Assembly (NCBI GenBank): GCA_031549175.1
Contig: JAVBQH010000139.1
Location: 1-6,690 of the forward strand
Length of the DNA: 6,690 bases
Source of the DNA: WRIS01 sp031549175
GTDB lineage: Bacteria > Actinomycetota > Coriobacteriia > Coriobacteriales > Eggerthellaceae
Direction of reading: 5' to 3'
Shown one piece after another: positions 1 through 6,236 of the stretch (positions are counted from its first letter, which is position 1; every line of letters starts with the position of its first letter). A model generated the notes under the pieces. The model saw only the letters and a list, made by a program, of their open reading frames with translations. It ran no database searches and had not been told where the DNA came from. The translations under genes were made by a program, and so were the position numbers.

Positions 1-1
1 T

Positions 2-193
2 GAGGAGTGGGTCATAGAAGGCGACGGCCTGCTCGGCCGGTGCCTCCAACACGAGATCGACCATCTTGAGGGAAAGACCCTGTTCGAATCCTGTGAGCCG
101 TCGGCGCGCATAGAGCTTTTGCGCGCTTACGACGAAGCGCTTGCGGCCGGCGCCAAACCGGGCGAGACCAAAATCGAGCCACGCGTAAAGTAA
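2..193 (+). CDS. def: Peptide deformylase, C-terminal part (5' end outside window)
   Basis: Peptide deformylase removes the formyl group from the N-terminal methionine of new proteins in the cytosol, using a metal ion. Only the last 63 residues are present. They include the family's motif 3, QHEIDHLEG, at residues 16-24 of the visible part: the two His are metal ligands and the Glu is the catalytic base. The preceding GDGLLGRCL matches the helix that leads into this motif. About 40 residues follow it, ending in a charged tail, as is usual for the family. The gene ends in TAA, 17 bp before fmt. The def-fmt order is a classic bacterial pairing of the enzymes that remove and add the formyl group. 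The catalytic Cys motif (EGCLS) and the N-terminal motif lie upstream and cannot be checked. Confidence 0.93.
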   Translation, partial: EEWVIEGDGLLGRCLQHEIDHLEGKTLFESCEPSARIELLRAYDEALAAGAKPGETKIEPRVK

Positions 194-210
194 GGGCGGA
201 AGAGGAGCAC

Positions 211-1170
211 ATGCGAATCGTTTTCATGGGGACCCCCGAGTTTGCTGCAGTCATTCTGGAGGAGCTTGTGCAGCACCACGACGTCGCCGCCGTCTATACC
301 CGGCCCGATGCCATCCGGGGAAGGGGTAGGGAGGCAACCCCGTCTCCCGTGAAGGCCTTGGCCGAGGAATTCGGCATTCCCGTCTTCACGCCCCAAAGCC
401 TCAAAGATGATGAGGTGCAAGCCCGGCTTCATGCCTTCGAGGCTGACATCATAGCTGTTGCCGCCTACGGGATGCTCCTGCCGCGCGAGGTGCTTGAGAT
501 ACCGAAATACGGGTGCCTGAACGTACACGCCTCGCTTCTGCCCCGATGGAGGGGGGCCGCCCCCATCGAACGGGCAATCCTTGAGGGTGACGAGATGACC
601 GGCGTCTGCGTCATGCGCATGGAGGAAGGCCTCGACACGGGCGACTACTGTGTGTGCCGGACGCTCAACATCGACGACAAGGGCTCGGCCGAGCTTAACG
701 ACGAGCTTGCGAACCTTGGCTCCCAAGCGCTTCTTACCGCATTGATCCACCTCGAGCGGGGTGCCGGAGACTGGACGCACCAAGACGAGGCACAGGCAAG
801 CTATGCACCGAAGCTCGATCGCGGGGAGCTGTTCCCTAAAAGCGCCGACGGTGCATGCCGGATAGTGCGCAAGATCAGGGCGTCGAGTGCGGCCCATCCG
901 GCGCGCGTCCAGATCGCCGGCAAGTCGGCCTCCTTGTTGAAGGCCCGCCTGGTGCCTGAAGAGGACAAGGCACGTGGGGTCACGGACGGCCTCGTTCCGG
1001 GCATGACCTGCTTCCGTGAGAAGCGCCTCTTCATAGGTGCTGCTGACGATGCGGTCGAGATCCTTTCCCTTAAGCCCGACGGCAAGAATGCGATGGATGC
1101 GAAGGCCTTCGCCGCAGGCATACCGGGCCTTAAGACTCAGGCGATGCATTGGGAAGAGCTGCATGTCTAA
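211..1170 (+). CDS. fmt: Methionyl-tRNA formyltransferase
   Basis: Fmt transfers a formyl group from 10-formyltetrahydrofolate to Met-tRNA(fMet), allowing initiation with formylmethionine. The 319 residues match the usual family length of about 310-320. The N-terminus MRIVFMGTPEF is the family's typical opening and fixes the start; an AGAGGAG ribosome site lies just upstream (201-207). The catalytic domain spans about residues 1-190. It contains NVHASLLPRWRGAAPI (104-119), with catalytic Asn104 and His106 and the SLLP loop, and then MRMEEGLDTGDY (135-146) with catalytic Asp142. The C-terminal tRNA-binding domain covers about 200-310 and begins with YAPKLDRGE (198-206). No key residue is missing. 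It sits 17 bp after def, and its last 8 bases overlap the start of rsmB, so the three genes are probably co-transcribed. The identification is firm. Confidence 0.97.
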   Translation: MRIVFMGTPEFAAVILEELVQHHDVAAVYTRPDAIRGRGREATPSPVKALAEEFGIPVFTPQSLKDDEVQARLHAFEADIIAVAAYGMLLPREVLEIPKYGCLNVHASLLPRWRGAAPIERAILEGDEMTGVCVMRMEEGLDTGDYCVCRTLNIDDKGSAELNDELANLGSQALLTALIHLERGAGDWTHQDEAQASYAPKLDRGELFPKSADGACRIVRKIRASSAAHPARVQIAGKSASLLKARLVPEEDKARGVTDGLVPGMTCFREKRLFIGAADDAVEILSLKPDGKNAMDAKAFAAGIPGLKTQAMHWEELHV

Positions 1171-2527
1171 ACGGGAAGTAGCCTCGCACGCAAGCCCGGC
1201 CCGCAAGCTTGCCCTCGATGTCGGCGCGCAGGTCCGCCGGCGCCGGGCCTTCACGCACGACGTCTTGGCGGCGGCCTTGGAAAAAGCGCGGCTTTCCCCC
1301 GAGGACCGCGCCTTCGCAACGAAGCTTTGCCTCGGCGTTTCGAGCACCTGGGGCACCTTGGACGAGGTCATCGACCGGTGCCTCAAAAGCCCCCACGACA
1401 TCAAAGACGACGTGCGCGACGCCTTGCGCATAAGCACCTACGAGATCATCTTCCTCGGCAAAGACGAGCATGCCGCAGTCGACCAAGGTGTCGAACTGGT
1501 GAAATACGTCACCATCAGGGCAACCGGACTGGCGAACGCGGTACTCAGGAAGATCGTGGGCGCGAAGAGGAAGTTCCCCTTCGGAGACCCCGCGACCGAC
1601 CTGGCGGCGCTTGCGAGGACCTATGCCTTCCCTACGTGGCTGGCGGCCCTCCTTGTCGAAGAGCTTGGGCACGCAGATGCGGTCGAATTCATGAAGGCCT
1701 CGAATGGCCAGGCGCCGCTCTTCATCGCGGTGAACCGAATAAAGGCCTCAGACGACGATGTCATTGACGCGTTCAAACAGGCCTCATGCGAGTTGTCCCG
1801 TGTTGACATGCCTGGTCCTGCCGCCTGTTACCGTGCCGAGACGCCCCAGGCCCTTTCTGACGTTGGGATCCAGAGCCTGCTCAAAGACGGTGCCTTCGTG
1901 GTGAGCGACGCCGCATCCCAGATGGTCGCCGCCTCCATGCTTCCCGCGCACTACCCCCGAAGCTACCTTGAGATCGGGGCGGGGCGCGGCACCAAGACCA
2001 TCCTGCTGCAAAACAATGCCTTCGAGGCCTTCGGCAGGCAAATGCCGCTTACCGCCGTCGACAACCACGAATACAAGCTGAAGCTTCTGAAGAATCGCAT
2101 CAGCAGCCTCGGCATAGAGCTCGACGAGGCCGTCGCGGCCGATGCGAGGGTCTTGGGGGCAGGGTTCGAAGGCAGGTCTTTTGACGGGGTGTTCATCGAC
2201 GCGCCCTGTTCCGGCCTTGGAACGCTTCGGCGCCACCCGGAAATCCGCTGGCGCCTGGAGCCGAATACCATTCAGGAACTGGCAGGCCAGGGACTGCGTA
2301 TTCTGCAAAGGGCCTCGAAGCTCGTAGCCCCAGGCGGCATGCTGGGATATGCGACCTGTACGGTCACCCGCGAGGAGAACCAGTTCGTGGTCAAACGCTT
2401 CCTGGAGGGGGAGGAGGGGCGGCATTTCAAGCTCGAGCCGATCGGCGGGCGGTCCTGCCTTGCCACACAGCTGAAGCCGTACAGCTCTGATGCTCATTTT
2501 GCGGTTCGTATGGTGCGGGTAAGCTGA
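1163..2527 (+). CDS. rsmB: 16S rRNA (cytosine-C5)-methyltransferase, RsmB/Sun family
   Basis: RsmB-type enzymes methylate C5 of cytosine 967 of 16S rRNA with S-adenosylmethionine. The 454 residues show the two-part family layout. A NusB-like helical RNA-binding domain covers about residues 10-140 (RAFTHDVLAAAL, LRISTYEIIFL, GLANAVLRKI). A linker leads to the Rossmann methyltransferase from about 240. Motif IV is DAPCSGLGTLRRHPEIRW (346-363) with Cys349. Motif VI is YATCTVTREEN (396-406) with the nucleophile Cys399; the 50-residue gap between the two Cys is the same as in E. coli RsmB (325/375, from memory). Motif I is unusual: LEIGAGRGTKT (269-279) in place of the common DxCAAPGGKT. The ATG at 1163 is preferred over the upstream ATG at 1037. 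It has GGAAGAG at 1152-1158, and the extra 42 residues from 1037 would only be an out-of-frame reading of fmt. The start overlaps fmt by 8 bp, suggesting translational coupling. Confidence 0.92.
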   Translation: MSKREVASHASPARKLALDVGAQVRRRRAFTHDVLAAALEKARLSPEDRAFATKLCLGVSSTWGTLDEVIDRCLKSPHDIKDDVRDALRISTYEIIFLGKDEHAAVDQGVELVKYVTIRATGLANAVLRKIVGAKRKFPFGDPATDLAALARTYAFPTWLAALLVEELGHADAVEFMKASNGQAPLFIAVNRIKASDDDVIDAFKQASCELSRVDMPGPAACYRAETPQALSDVGIQSLLKDGAFVVSDAASQMVAASMLPAHYPRSYLEIGAGRGTKTILLQNNAFEAFGRQMPLTAVDNHEYKLKLLKNRISSLGIELDEAVAADARVLGAGFEGRSFDGVFIDAPCSGLGTLRRHPEIRWRLEPNTIQELAGQGLRILQRASKLVAPGGMLGYATCTVTREENQFVVKRFLEGEEGRHFKLEPIGGRSCLATQLKPYSSDAHFAVRMVRVS

Positions 2528-2574
2528 TGTGGTGTAAAATTCCATCTAATGTGAGAATTTGAGAAAGGGTAGAT

Positions 2575-3534
2575 ATGCAAGCTGCTCGAATCATGGAAAT
2601 CCTGCACGTGGCCGAGGCCGCCGCGATCGCCTGTTACGACTGGATCGGCAAGGGCGACAAGATGGCTGCTGACCAGGCGGCTACCACTGCTATGCGCGAC
2701 GCCTTCAACGACATCGACTTCTCGGGGCGTATTGTCATCGGTGAAGGGGAGCGTGACGAAGCCCCCATGCTTTATATCGGCGAAGAGCTTGGACGCGGCG
2801 GGGAAGAGATCGACATCGCCGTCGACCCGCTCGAGGGCACGAACCTCTGCGCCGCAAACAAGCCGAACGCGCTGACCACCATTGCCATCGCACCGAAGGG
2901 CGCCCTGCTCTTCGCACCCGATACCTATATGGCGAAGATCGCCGCCGGGTCGGCTTGCGTCGGCAAGGTGCATATCGACTATCCGCCCGAGCAAAACATC
3001 CAGGCCGTCGCCGAGGCTTTGGGCAAGCCGGTCTCCGAGGTAAACGTGTGCATCCTCGACCGTGACCGCCATAAGGACCTGATCCAGGCCGTCCGCGATG
3101 CCGGGGCGAAGATCCGCCTGATTGATGACGGAGACGTCTTCGGCGCCATCGCCACCGCCGTCCCCGGCACAGGCATCGACTTGTATATGGGCTCGGGCGG
3201 GGCACCCGAAGGCGTGCTTGCCTGCACGGGCTTGAAGGCGATCGGCGGCACCTTCATGGGACGCTTCCGCTTCCGCTCCGACGACGAGCGCGCCCGCGCC
3301 GAGAAGACCGCCGAGGTCGACCTCGACGGCGTGCTTACCATGGACGACCTCGTCCGCTCCGACGACGCGGCCTTCCTGGCCTGCGGCGTGACGAACGGCG
3401 AAATGGTCTCGGGCGTCCAGGTGGCCGACGGCTCCGTCACCACCGAGTCGGTCGTCATGAACGCGCAGGACAAGACCGTGCGCTTCATCAAGACCTGTCA
3501 TCGCGGAGACAGCGGGGTAGTCCGCTTCCACTAG
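2575..3534 (+). CDS. glpX: Fructose-1,6-bisphosphatase class II (GlpX type)
   Basis: This cytosolic enzyme hydrolyses fructose 1,6-bisphosphate to fructose 6-phosphate in gluconeogenesis, using divalent metal. The 319 residues match the family (about 320-340) from end to end. Conserved blocks are GKGDKMAADQAA (25-36) with Asp33, GEGERDEAPMLYIGE (56-70) with Glu57, VDPLEGTN (83-90) with Asp84 and Glu87, and GGAPEGVLA (208-216) with Glu212. These correspond to the metal and phosphate ligands known in E. coli GlpX (Asp33, Glu57, Asp85, Glu88, Glu213). MARSDN of E. coli appears as LVRSDD (259-264). The start fits the family N-terminus, and AAAGGG lies at 2564-2569. The gene follows rsmB after 47 bp, so it may be read from the def-fmt-rsmB transcript, from its own promoter, or both. 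No glycerol genes are visible nearby, so the glpX symbol reflects the family, not a glp operon. Some GlpX proteins also act on sedoheptulose 1,7-bisphosphate, which cannot be judged here. Confidence 0.95.
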   Translation: MQAARIMEILHVAEAAAIACYDWIGKGDKMAADQAATTAMRDAFNDIDFSGRIVIGEGERDEAPMLYIGEELGRGGEEIDIAVDPLEGTNLCAANKPNALTTIAIAPKGALLFAPDTYMAKIAAGSACVGKVHIDYPPEQNIQAVAEALGKPVSEVNVCILDRDRHKDLIQAVRDAGAKIRLIDDGDVFGAIATAVPGTGIDLYMGSGGAPEGVLACTGLKAIGGTFMGRFRFRSDDERARAEKTAEVDLDGVLTMDDLVRSDDAAFLACGVTNGEMVSGVQVADGSVTTESVVMNAQDKTVRFIKTCHRGDSGVVRFH

Positions 3535-3561
3535 GAGCATCCGATAGGTTGAAGAAAGTGC

Positions 3562-3577
3562 AAGGGAACAGTCCCTT
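3562..3577. repeat. Small palindrome AAGGGA-ACAG-TCCCTT (first copy of the GGGRACAGTCCC core)
   Basis: A perfect 6-bp stem with a 4-nt loop lies 28 bp after the glpX stop codon. Its centre, GGGAACAGTCCC, is nearly the same as the centre of the larger hairpin that follows at 3589-3627. The two look like two copies, one worn down, of the same palindromic unit. On its own the stem is too weak to be called a terminator. Confidence 0.6.
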
Positions 3578-3588
3578 ATAGACGATGC

Positions 3589-3627
3589 CGACCCGAGAAA
3601 AGGGGACAGTCCCCTTTTCTCGGGTCG
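3589..3627. repeat. Perfect 18-bp stem REP-like hairpin, core GGGGACAGTCCCC; probable terminator between convergent genes
   Basis: The left arm CGACCCGAGAAAAGGGGA (3589-3606) and right arm TCCCCTTTTCTCGGGTCG (3610-3627) are exact reverse complements around the loop CAG. The hairpin begins two bases past the stop codon of the - strand acyl-CoA synthetase and 54 bp past the + strand glpX stop. Its position between convergent genes suggests it ends transcription of the ligase unit, and perhaps of glpX. It lacks a clean run of U after the stem (the four T are inside the stem), so it is not a textbook intrinsic terminator. The length, perfection and paired copy resemble REP elements, which are moved by REP-associated (TnpA_REP/RAYT) transposases in many bacteria. 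No such gene is in the window. Confidence 0.8.
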
Positions 3628-3629
3628 CG

Positions 3630-5387
3630 TTACCGGTAGTCCTTCTCGCGGATGGCGGTGCGGCGGATCTTCCCGTTGACCGTCTTCGGAAGCTCGTCGA
3701 CATAATCGATGATACGCGGGAACTTGTAGGGGGCTGTTTGGGCCTTCACCCAGGCCTGCAGCTCCTTCGTCAGCTCGTCGGTCGCCTCGATGCCCGGTGC
3801 CAGCACCACCGTCGCCTTGACAGCGGTGCCGCGCATCTCGTCGGGCACGCCCGTCACGGCGCATTCTTGGACGGCCGCATGCTCCAGCATGACGCTCTCG
3901 ATCTCGAAAGGCCCGATCCTGTAGCCCGAAGATTTGATGACGTCGTCGTTTCTGCCCACATACCAGAAATAGCCGTCCTCGTCGACCCAGGCGGTGTCAC
4001 CCGTGTGGTACCAGCCATGCGTGATGGCCTCCGCGGTCTTTTCGGGGTCGCGGTAGTATTCCATCATAAGGCCGGCAGGGTGGGGCTCGACGCTGATGCA
4101 GATCTCACCGGTCTCGCCGGTGTTGCAGCGGCTGCCGTCCTCGCGCTTGATCTCGACCGTATACAATGGCAGCGGCTTGCCCATCGAGCCTGATCGCGGG
4201 CTCGAATTGGTCAGGTTCCCGATACTGACGACGGTCTCGGTCTGCCCGAAGCCCTCGTAGATGGTAAGCCCGCAGTGTTCGAGCCAGAAGTCGAAGATGT
4301 CGGGGTTGAGCGCCTCCCCGGCAGTCGTCAGGTGCACCAGGGTGGACAGGTCGTAGGAATCGACGTCGGCCTGCATCAACAGGCGGTACATGGTCGGGGG
4401 GCAGCAAAGCGTGGTCAGCTGGTAGCGGGGGATGAGGTCGAGTATCTCTTCAGCAGAGAACCGGTCGAAGTCGTAGGTGAGCACGCAGGACTCCATCAGC
4501 CATTGGCCGTAGTACTTCCCCCACACGGCCTTGCCCCATCCGGTGTCCGCAATAGTGAAGTGCACGCCCTCAGGCTCGACGTTGTGCCAATGCTTTGCTG
4601 TCATCAGGTGCGCAAGTGCATAGGCGCTGTCATGCAGGACCATCTTCGGATTGCCGCTCGTGCCGCTTGAGAAGTACATCAGCATAGCATCGGCCGCCTT
4701 GGTGGCCACGCGGCTGAAATCAGGCGATGCCTCGCGGACGGCCGTATTGAAGTCGATCCAACCTGTGCGATTCGCGCTTGCCGCGCAGATGCCGGACGGC
4801 CCAGAAAGGACGGGCCCTGTAGGCCCGGGAGCCGCACTCAGGTCGAAGTCGCCGTCGGCGCCGCGGGGACTCAAGCCCCCGCCTCCGCCGTTTACGATCA
4901 TCCTCACCGCAAGGCCAGGGCACTGCGGGGTGGCGTTGTCGCAAACGTTTGCGATCTCGCCCACGTCGGTGGCGATGACCGCCTTCACGCCGGCGCCGTT
5001 CACGCGGTATTCAAGGTCGTGCTCCTTCAGCATGAAGGTCGCCGGGACCATAACGGCGCCCAGCTTGTGGAGCGCGGTGGCCACGAACCAGAACTGGTAG
5101 TGGCGGCGCAGTATCACCATGACCATGTCGCCCGCGCCGATGCCGTTCTCCTTCAAAACGTTGGCGGTCTTGTCCGACCAATACTTCATGTCGGCGAAGG
5201 TGAAGAGGTGCTCCTCGCCTTCGGGGTTGCGCCAGACCATAGCCATGCGGTCGGGGTCGTGGGCGGCGATGTCGTCGACCACGTCATAGCCGAAGTTGAA
5301 GTCTTCGGGGCAGTTGACCTCGAAGCCGGTCAGTTGGGCGAGGTCGTTGTAGGATTCGGTCACGTATCGTTGGTGTATGTTTCGCAT
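3630..5387 (-). CDS. AMP-forming acyl-CoA synthetase, medium-chain (ACSM/MACS)-like
   Basis: The 585-residue protein belongs to the ANL superfamily. These enzymes activate a carboxylic acid with ATP to the acyl-adenylate and then make the acyl-CoA. Motifs run in order: the P-loop YFSSGTSGNPK (238-248), DTGWGKAVWG (281-290), TTAGEALNP (354-362), YEGFGQTET (377-385), YHTGDTAWVDEDGYFWYVGR (460-479) with the ribose-binding Asp464, and KSSGYRIGPFEIE (485-497). PKTVNGKIRR (567-576) carries catalytic Lys573. The C-terminal stretch (YKFPRIIDYV, LPKTVNGKI) resembles mammalian ACSM enzymes more than acetyl-CoA synthetase, so a medium-chain, branched or aromatic acid is a likely substrate; the exact one cannot be read. 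The start at 5387 is chosen for its AGAGGAA site (5393-5399); upstream in-frame ATGs at 5417 and 5477 lack that support. Residues 166-206 form a Gly/Pro-rich insertion. It lies 97 bp downstream of an XRE/cupin regulator, probably in one operon. Confidence 0.9.
   Translation of the reverse strand: MRNIHQRYVTESYNDLAQLTGFEVNCPEDFNFGYDVVDDIAAHDPDRMAMVWRNPEGEEHLFTFADMKYWSDKTANVLKENGIGAGDMVMVILRRHYQFWFVATALHKLGAVMVPATFMLKEHDLEYRVNGAGVKAVIATDVGEIANVCDNATPQCPGLAVRMIVNGGGGGLSPRGADGDFDLSAAPGPTGPVLSGPSGICAASANRTGWIDFNTAVREASPDFSRVATKAADAMLMYFSSGTSGNPKMVLHDSAYALAHLMTAKHWHNVEPEGVHFTIADTGWGKAVWGKYYGQWLMESCVLTYDFDRFSAEEILDLIPRYQLTTLCCPPTMYRLLMQADVDSYDLSTLVHLTTAGEALNPDIFDFWLEHCGLTIYEGFGQTETVVSIGNLTNSSPRSGSMGKPLPLYTVEIKREDGSRCNTGETGEICISVEPHPAGLMMEYYRDPEKTAEAITHGWYHTGDTAWVDEDGYFWYVGRNDDVIKSSGYRIGPFEIESVMLEHAAVQECAVTGVPDEMRGTAVKATVVLAPGIEATDELTKELQAWVKAQTAPYKFPRIIDYVDELPKTVNGKIRRTAIREKDYR
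4770..4892 (-). other. Gly/Pro-rich insertion in the acyl-CoA synthetase, encoded by palindromic DNA
   Basis: Residues 166-206 of the ligase read as low-complexity sequence (a run of five Gly, then SAAPGPTGPVLSGPSG). They fall between two normal family segments, LAVRMIV and GWIDF, which in human ACSM2A are separated by only a few residues (compared from memory). The insert adds roughly 37 residues to a surface loop of the N-terminal domain. The DNA holds two inverted repeats: CGGGCC-CTGTA-GGCCCG (4811-4827) and GCGGGG-ACTCAAGC-CCCCGC (4863-4882). The reading frame stays open and all catalytic motifs are intact, so the enzyme is probably active. Confidence 0.6.
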
Positions 5388-5483
5388 ATCGGTTCCTCTG
5401 GCTCTCAAAGCGTACATCCGGGGTGGTGGCGGTAAGTGGATACTGGGGGGTGTGGCGCGCGTGCGGGCTTCCTGCACCGCGGC
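5388..5483. other. 96-bp spacer between the regulator and ligase genes
   Basis: This spacer is GC-rich and carries the ligase ribosome site at its left end. I see no convincing -35/-10 pair, tRNA or strong terminator hairpin, so read-through from the regulator gene into the ligase is the simplest model. A separate ligase promoter with a weak consensus cannot be excluded. Confidence 0.4.
5393..5399 (-). promoter_or_regulatory. Ribosome binding site AGAGGAA that sets the ligase start
   Basis: On the - strand AGAGGAA lies five bases before the ATG at 5387. This favours the 585-residue form over longer in-frame starts, whose extra residues are Pro/Arg-rich and unlike the family. Confidence 0.6.
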
Positions 5484-6068
5484 CTAGCAAATCCCCTCGT
5501 CTTGGGGCTTCATGACGATTGCCAGGAAGGTGCAGGGTTCGCCGCCGATGGCGATCATCCCATGGCCGCGCCCGGAATCATAGAACAGCGTGTCGCCCGC
5601 CCCGAGCTCTTCCACGTGGTCTTCGTAGGCGAATCGCATCCGTCCTGACAGTATGTAGTCGAGCTCTTGGCCTGCATGTCGGGAGAGGTGGATCGGCCGA
5701 CCCTGCTCTTCGGACAGGTAGGGTGCCGTGACCAGGAAGGGTTCGGCAAGCTTGTTCTTGAAATGGGGGGCCTTGTGCAGGTACTCGAAGCCAGCACGCC
5801 GCTTGATTGACAGCCCGTCTTCGGCCCGGATAAGCGAATAACCGCTAAGGTGTGGGTTCTCCCCGGTTAAAAGCTCGATAACGTCGACGCCGAGCTTCTC
5901 GGCGCACTTGTAGAGGAAGGTGAAAGACAGGTCCTCTGTGCCGCTTTCCTGGGCGGCGTACTCCTCGGGGCTGCGCCCCGTCGCCCCTGCCATATCTTCA
6001 ATGGTGAAATCAAGGTCTTCGCGAAGTGCCCTGATGCGCCCAGCGACCTCTGCTATGTTCGGCTCCAT
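5484..6068 (-). CDS. XRE-family HTH transcriptional regulator with C-terminal cupin domain
   Basis: The 194-residue protein has a helix-turn-helix DNA-binding domain of the Cro/C1 (XRE) type at about residues 4-68 (VAGRIRALRED, FTIEDMAGATGRSPEEYAAQE, LYKCAEKLGVDVIELLTG). A cupin_2 beta-barrel covers about 110-190, with RHAGQELDYILSGRMRF (130-146) and LGAGDTLFYDSGRGHGM (155-171). In this family the cupin barrel generally senses a small molecule or metal; His131, Glu135, His169 are candidate ligands. The ATG at 6068 is chosen because AAGGAGG lies six bases upstream (6075-6081). The frame stays open to 6365, but that extension has no family resemblance and would cross the divergent promoter region. 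The gene precedes the acyl-CoA synthetase on the same strand, so it probably controls that gene and itself, with the acid or its CoA ester as a plausible effector (inference). Whether it represses or activates cannot be told. Confidence 0.88.
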   Translation of the reverse strand: MEPNIAEVAGRIRALREDLDFTIEDMAGATGRSPEEYAAQESGTEDLSFTFLYKCAEKLGVDVIELLTGENPHLSGYSLIRAEDGLSIKRRAGFEYLHKAPHFKNKLAEPFLVTAPYLSEEQGRPIHLSRHAGQELDYILSGRMRFAYEDHVEELGAGDTLFYDSGRGHGMIAIGGEPCTFLAIVMKPQDEGIC

Positions 6069-6074
6069 CGAACC

Positions 6075-6081
6075 CCTCCTT
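6075..6081 (-). promoter_or_regulatory. Strong ribosome binding site AAGGAGG for the XRE/cupin regulator
   Basis: A full AAGGAGG lies six bases before the ATG at 6068 on the - strand. It is the best Shine-Dalgarno site in the window and decides the start against the longer open frame. Confidence 0.75.
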
Positions 6082-6134
6082 CTGTGGTTGTCCCAATGTG
6101 CATAGCTTGAATGTAATCTGATTGGAAGCGTTAT

Positions 6135-6143
6135 TTTATAGCA
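6135..6143 (-). promoter_or_regulatory. Candidate extended -10 promoter TGC-TATAAA for the regulator-ligase unit
   Basis: On the - strand TGCTATAAA fits the extended -10 pattern TGnTATAAT with one mismatch, about 65 bp before the regulator start. No good -35 hexamer sits 16-18 bp upstream, which extended -10 promoters can tolerate. The assignment rests on the motif and the AT-rich setting only. Confidence 0.4.
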
Positions 6144-6227
6144 CTGTGTTTGGAATCGACGCAGCAATGGGTAAAAATGCCGCGTTCGCGTTTGTATAAG
6201 GCGCGCGCGGGAGGCGCCCTTCGGCCA

Positions 6228-6236
6228 TGCTACACT
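6228..6236 (+). promoter_or_regulatory. Candidate extended -10 promoter TGC-TACACT for the ATPase gene
   Basis: TGCTACACT matches the extended -10 form (TGn followed by TA...T), 25 bp before the first possible ATG of the ATPase gene. A start of transcription near 6243 would give a leader of about 20-45 bases, depending on which ATG is used. There is no clear -35 element. Confidence 0.4.

Noticed and set aside
1037..1162. Longer start for RsmB at 1037
   Set aside because: The 42 extra residues are an out-of-frame reading of fmt, Arg-rich and unlike the family; the ATG at 1163 has a ribosome site.
127..1437. 436-residue open frame on the - strand across def, fmt and rsmB
   Set aside because: It runs opposite three well-identified genes, has no recognisable motif, and long antisense frames are common in GC-rich DNA.
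2535..2540. TAAAAT as a -10 element for glpX
   Set aside because: No -35 at the right distance and no TGn extension; not strong enough to list as a promoter.
2494..3864. 456-residue open frame on the - strand across glpX and the end of the ligase
   Set aside because: It is antisense to glpX, crosses the hairpin junction and has no domain signal; it is a GC-driven shadow.
3585..4193. 202-residue open frame on the + strand starting in the hairpin
   Set aside because: It begins in the palindrome (EKGTVPFSR) and continues antisense to the ligase C-terminus, where the real frame carries the A8 and A10 motifs.
6195..6200. TATAAG as a -10 element for the ATPase gene
   Set aside because: The -35 position reads TAAAAA, and the TGC-TACACT element nearer the gene fits better.
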